The notes under the pieces are model-generated. The model was not told the origin of the DNA. It worked only from the letters and a program-made list of their open reading frames with translations, and made no database searches. This document shows positions 59,912 through 64,000 of a DNA stretch of 64,000 nt, piece after piece; position 1 is the stretch's first letter, and the number at the start of each line of letters is the position of its first letter. A program made the position numbers and the translations under genes. The stretch is from Hydractinia symbiolongicarpus (taxonomy: Eukaryota > Cnidaria > Hydrozoa > Anthoathecata > Hydractiniidae), in the NCBI RefSeq assembly GCF_029227915.1, contig NC_079882.1:7626001-7690000 (forward strand), written 5' to 3'.

Positions 59912-62899
59912 AGGTTACCTCCCATGAAAAATCAAGTTGAGCTCATATGAAAGAGCTTGAAAGGTTGTCTAGGAATTTAAACATTTTTTTAAAAATTTTT
60001 GATTGGTTCTTTAGAATTTGGACTAAGAAGATTCAATAATTATGCATGATGTCATAAGTATGCTCTGCAAGGGAGCTAATTTAACATTTTTGAAAAGCCA
60101 TAAAGAGTTAAAAAGATTTTCTGGCCATTCACTTTGACGGGTTTTGAACATTTTACATAATTTTTTTATTTAGTTACCATAATTATGCTCAATGCATACT
60201 CATGACGTGATAATTTCGCATAATTAGCGCTACTTTTAAGACAAACTAGCTGTTTCCCGTGGAAGAATCCACTGTATTCCATTTAATTTATGTAGCAGAT
60301 ATATGTCCATCAAAAAACAAACAATACAGCAGTGCGCATCTTACATCTGCATTATTATATAAATGACCAAAAAAATTAAAGGTGTCCAACAACTGCAGTA
60401 TTTATGTGACATTTAAAATCTAAATCTACTAAAATTACTGCTCTGACCATCTGACAAATGCGAAAATTATTCGGAAAGAAGTTTCCAAAAGCATTTCAAC
60501 ATACATCTCACCCAAAAAATTTAAATCACTCAAAACGCCACATATATACAAAAAAGCTAATCAATGTCAAACACAAATCTCTCTCATTGTATATGTTAAA
60601 ATCAGTTAGTTTATTGCAAACCCTGCCAAAGGTTGACACAAAATGTGAAAAATAAACAAAAAATTTTGCCTAAGTAGAAATTTTTATCTAAGGTGTTAAA
60701 AAGGGATTTGCAAGGATAAATTATAATGCAATAAAACATTGATATATTGCATACAGTCCTTCCTCACCAAACTTTAGACAAAATGCCAACAAAATAACGG
60801 TGTTTAAATCTAAAATTAATAAAGTCCTTTTAACAATTTGCATGCTGTTTTACCATCAATAAAGTAAACAAAATTTCAAATCTCACATAGTATTCTGTCA
60901 CAAATTTTCAAAAAATATATATATAAGTCATAATGAGTCATGTTAAACAACAGCAATCAATCTGTATATAAGTTCATTTTATGTCAATTTTTGCACCAAT
61001 TTTGCAACACAAAATACAAATTCTAAATAATACTAAAATCTCTTATTTTGGTCCTTCGCATACCGACGGTCTCCCACAAAAGTTTAATCAAAATGTAAAA
61101 AATGAGAGGTAACGACAAAATCAAAGTTTGCAAAATTTAACTATTTCAGTACATAGCATATGCCCTCTAAAACAATATTTTAATCCAAAATGCCAAAGAA
61201 AAACAGTTTGCAACAAAAATCAGTTATTTCGATAATATTGCATACACTCTTTCCTCACAAAAGCTTCACAAACTGTAAAAAAAAGAATGGTTGTAGGGAG
61301 TGCTTCTGATTCAACAAAAAAAGTTTTTTTGACATATTGCATCCCTTACCCATTAAATCTTACACAAAATTTCCAAAACTATATACGATTTAGAACACAT
61401 CAAATTTAAATCAAGAAGGATCAGTCATTTCGATATATTGCACGGAGTCCTCCCCAGTAAGAATTTATACAAAATATAGAAAAACAAAGCTTGCAAGGTG
61501 TAAAATTGAATTCTTCTTCTGTGTATATATATATGGTCCTTCCTCGCAAAATTAACATAAAATGTCAAAAAGGTTCAGATATAACATCTAACACAACAAA
61601 AATCAGTTCTATCAGTATATGTCATGCCATTGTCTTCCACCAAATGTTCCCCTTAAAGTTTCACAGACACAGCCTGTAAATTAAAAACAACTAAGATCAG
61701 GTATTTTGGTCTATTTCATACCATTCTGTTCCAAATAACTTATAAAATGTAAAAATTGAGTGGTAAAACAGAAATGTCAAAAAGAAGAAAAAAATAGCTT
61801 ACAAAGAGTATAAAATTGAAATCAACAAAGTAGCTCTTTTGGTGTATTAAATATAAGCCATACGCACAAAAGTTTACACTAATTGTAAGAAAATGGTTGT
61901 GTTTAGTAATTCTAAATTAAGAAAAGTCAGTTCTTTTAGCATGCTGATTAAGGTTTTTACCCACAATTTGAAACAAATTAAATTTACATTTTAAAAATAA
62001 GTAATTTCTGAACTTTATTTTCAGAATATTTGGAGGAAAAGAACTTCGCAAACCAAAAAAATCCCAGGAAAATGTTTAAAATTTTCAGGGTTAATAACGT
62101 TTGATGTGTTTTGTGGGAATATATATACTGGGAATCTTTAGTTTAAAGCTAGCATTAGCTAGCTACAGCAGCTAATAGCTAGTCACTTAAATATAAACTG
62201 GAGACTTAGCTAGGCAAAAAGAACATGGCTACATATATATATATATATATTCCTAGCTAGCTAGCTAGTTGTTGGTGGTGGTTGGCTTTTTATGATGCTA
62301 GCTATAAAACATGTCTGGCAACAATAATATAATCAAAACTGAAAATAAAACATGAAAAAACCTTACAGAACCTTGCTATGATTAATTCATAAAACCATGC
62401 TCTTCTTCAAATGTTTTTTTAAAGATTTATTTTGAATGAAAGAGTAGAGAATACTCAAAAAGAACAGCCATCTTTTTCGTAAACACAATTTCCGTTTTAT
62501 GCTAGGAACTTCATTTAACAGTCCGTATGCTTTGTGAATATCTAATACCGTTTCATATGTAGCGATACCTATATATATATGCTAACATAGAGTTTTTTGG
62601 CATAAGGGTATATATATTTATATCGTTATTAGCAGCGGGTTATATATTTACACCTTATGTGCGATTTCTTAGAAGTACATCCCTAATCTTTTTAGTTAAA
62701 TTTAAGCGTACAGCCACGTCATAAGAAAGTGACCCGTGATTTCCGTGTCGTGGACTCACAGTTTTACTCACGCAAGGGAATTAATATATAAGATATCTCG
62801 AGAACGGATAAAGATTTTTCAAAAAAATAAAAAGATTTATAGACAACTTTCAAAGATCTTTAATATGAGCTCAACTTGATTTTTAGCGGTAGTGAACCT
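59912..62899. mobile_element. 2,988-bp non-coding inverted-repeat element, TTA duplication
   Basis: The left end AGGTTACCTCCCATGAAAAA, continuing TCAAGTTGAGCTCATAT, matches the reverse complement of the right end (62835-62899: AGGTTCACTACC, then TAAAAATCAAGTTGAGCTCAT). TTA flanks both (59909-59911, 62900-62902). The end motif is shared with the hairpin element at 43449-44378. No protein is encoded. A copy of the family A end motif (CCCGTGGAAGAATCCACT) sits at about 60257. The interior includes a diverged tandem array. Confidence 0.75.
60735..61930. repeat. Strongly diverged tandem array, unit about 100 bp
   Basis: About ten blocks share the pattern GATATATTGCATAC, a CTTCCTCAC-type pyrimidine run, AAAAGTTTACACAAAATG and an A-rich tail. 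Blocks start near 60740, 61045, 61150, 61231, 61331, 61433, 61521, 61610, 61705 and 61835. Spacing varies from about 80 to 130 bases, apart from one gap of about 300 between the first two, and identity is low, so this is an old satellite-like array inside the 2,988-bp element. Confidence 0.55.
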
Positions 62900-62973
62900 T
62901 TAAGCCAGATACAGCTCATGAAGCTATTGATTATTATATTGCCTTGATTTATGCAGTCAAAAGATATATGTAA

Positions 62974-63455
62974 TACAACACCTGTAACAATGTAAAATAC
63001 TTGGATTTTAGAAATATATATCTTGTTTTTTCAAAACCACGAGTTCTTTTCCCAACATTGCTGCAAAAAAATATCTTGGTTTTTGTAAACAACGAGTTCT
63101 GTTCCTAACAGACATCACAATCAATGTTTATTCCCGGATAAAGTAGGGTCAATTGTAAGCCGCAAAACGTTCTAGAATCGCAATTATAAAAGTTCAAAGT
63201 TAGTGGAAACTAGATAAAAAAAAAGCAATCTCGTATTACGCTTCTGGGACCGTGTAAGAATATAGCTTGAAAAGTTTTTCGCGCGAAAAAACTAATTTTG
63301 CAGAAACGTTAATATGCCCCGTAAGAATTTATGCAAACTTTACTGGGTCCAAAATTTCCTATGCGCAGGGCCCGGGGTGTGCCATTTATTCATAAACAAG
63401 ATCTGGATAAATTCATATATTAAGGACCAGATTCAGTCTGGGAAATTTTCGAGCT
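62974..63455. other. Right part of the outer element, no gene seen
   Basis: Follows the integrase stop codon. It holds two similar patches with ATATCTTG, GTTTTT and CGAGTTCT (about 63015 and 63070) and a 68-codon frame that runs into the terminal repeats. Presumably it is the 3' untranslated and subterminal region of the outer element. Confidence 0.4.
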
Positions 63456-63560
63456 TATGGAAGAGAAGTGTTTTGCACTTGGAAGAGAAGTGTTTCGCAC
63501 TTAGAAGAGAAGTGTTTTGATTGAGGAGAGAAGTGAGCCATAGGGGCCATCGTATAAAGT

Positions 63561-64000
63561 ATTTCATTCCATTGGATACCAATTTCGCGTTATCATCATA
63601 TCAACTAGGTAAAGGTTTTCAAAATGTCAACCTAGCAGCAGAAAAACCATTTTTGTTTACTTGTTGCTGAACACAAGGACCGCCGAAAGGGAATTTAAGC
63701 CGCCGGCCGTACCTTTTTTTCTGCTCGTGATCATGACAACCAGGTCAGATAAATGACCGTTTCAATTTTTTAACTGCGTCCACCCGACATTGCAGTTGCT
63801 TGTTGTACTACTAAACCGTGTGCCCACCCCCAGTAACCCCTTACCGGACAAGAGATTTTATTCAATCACCTCCACCAAGCAAATTACTTGCCCACCCACT
63901 CCAACCTATCCCCCAAAATATGAATCTTCAGTATGACAGTTGTCATCATGAAGTCATGTAAACAGTACATAGGAGAGGCACAATAACTGTTTCTGTTGTT
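63561..64000. other. Right flank, no gene seen
   Basis: Beyond the TAAAGT duplication the sequence is less AT-rich (AAGCCGCCGGCCGTACC near 63700). No reading frame or transposon end was recognised before the window stops. Confidence 0.4.

Larger units (their letters stand above)
53405..62973 (+). pseudogene. 3' exon of an rva_4-type integrase, interrupted by two transposons
   Basis: Open frame from 53405. It contains NYGTEN (usual form has Asp where Asn stands), RIESFWSQLSKDRPSWWR, CFMDLIRKNLNEF and ERPDTLYFVPELY, matching the C-terminal half of the DDE integrase core (rva_4 type) known from animal transposon proteins. The frame is cut at 53946 by the Mutator-like element, resumes for 5 bases (59907-59911), is cut again, and resumes at 62903. 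With both insertions and one copy of each target duplication left out, the frame runs on without a stop to TAA at 62971-62973. No 5' exon fits between the left inverted end and 53405, so the gene was already incomplete. AACAAGAATAAG at about 53416-53427 may be its old splice acceptor. Confidence 0.75.
53151..63554. mobile_element. Outer inverted-repeat element of a transposon nest, TAAAGT duplication
   Basis: The left end TACGATGGCCCCTATGGCTC (53151), continuing ACTTCTCT, is the reverse complement of the right end (about 63527-63554). TAAAGT flanks both (53145-53150, 63555-63560). Subterminal copies of CACTTCTCTT occur about seven times on the left (53170-53290) and four times inverted on the right (63460-63535). 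Two other elements sit inside (53947-59896 and 59912-62899). Without them the element is about 4.4 kb. Its only recognised gene is the 3' exon of an integrase, so this copy is a deletion derivative. A 6-bp duplication suits several integrase-type transposons; no superfamily is claimed. Confidence 0.8.

Overview
The window is AT-rich eukaryotic nuclear DNA. It has long introns with GT-AG borders, single genes spread over many kilobases, and a heavy load of DNA transposons, hairpin elements and LINE remains. The transposon types (Mutator-like ZSWIM-type transposase, CXC-tailed transposon protein, rva_4-type integrase, Crypton-like tyrosine recombinase) and the host proteins (hnRNP U-like, SLC49-like transporter, adenosine deaminase, beta-helix/multi-membrane-span protein) fit an invertebrate animal. 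My best guess is a cnidarian, possibly a hydrozoan. That is inference; no species can be named from the sequence alone.

Layout. 1-7.3 kb: repeats only. A 0.6-kb family with inverted ends is present in several copies, with a 40-bp perfect palindrome, a TTC-rich minisatellite and a small hairpin MITE. 7.3-10.3 kb: a broken LINE, plus strand. 12.4-21.3 kb: a seven-exon host gene, plus strand, encoding a signal-peptide beta-helix ectodomain joined to a multi-pass membrane domain. Its 3-kb fourth intron holds an antisense two-exon gene and a Harbinger-like element. 22.1-26.9 kb: a 4.8-kb DNA transposon with roughly 500-bp terminal inverted repeats and an open 820-codon gene. A second element carrying tyrosine recombinase pieces is nested in its right end. 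28.0-29.2 kb: an intronless adenosine deaminase-like gene, minus strand. 30.75-31.7 kb: a 34-bp minisatellite. 38.4-48.1 kb: an hnRNP U-like gene, minus strand, four coding exons, with a hairpin element in its longest intron. 50.5-51.9 kb: an SLC49/FLVCR-like MFS transporter, plus strand, divergent from the hnRNP U-like gene.

53.15-63.55 kb is a nest of transposons. The outermost element has CACTTCTCTTC-rich inverted ends and an apparent 6-bp target duplication, and carries the 3' exon of an rva_4-type integrase. That exon is interrupted twice: by a 5,950-bp Mutator-like element with a 10-bp target duplication, and, 5 bp further on, by a 2,988-bp element with a TTA duplication. The Mutator-like element encodes, on its minus strand, one long spliced reading frame combining a MULE DDE transposase, SWIM zinc finger, AT-hook, PHD finger and Ulp1/SENP-type cysteine protease. 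This is the most unusual system in the window. All exon structures were built by hand from splice sites and reading phase, with no transcript or homology search.
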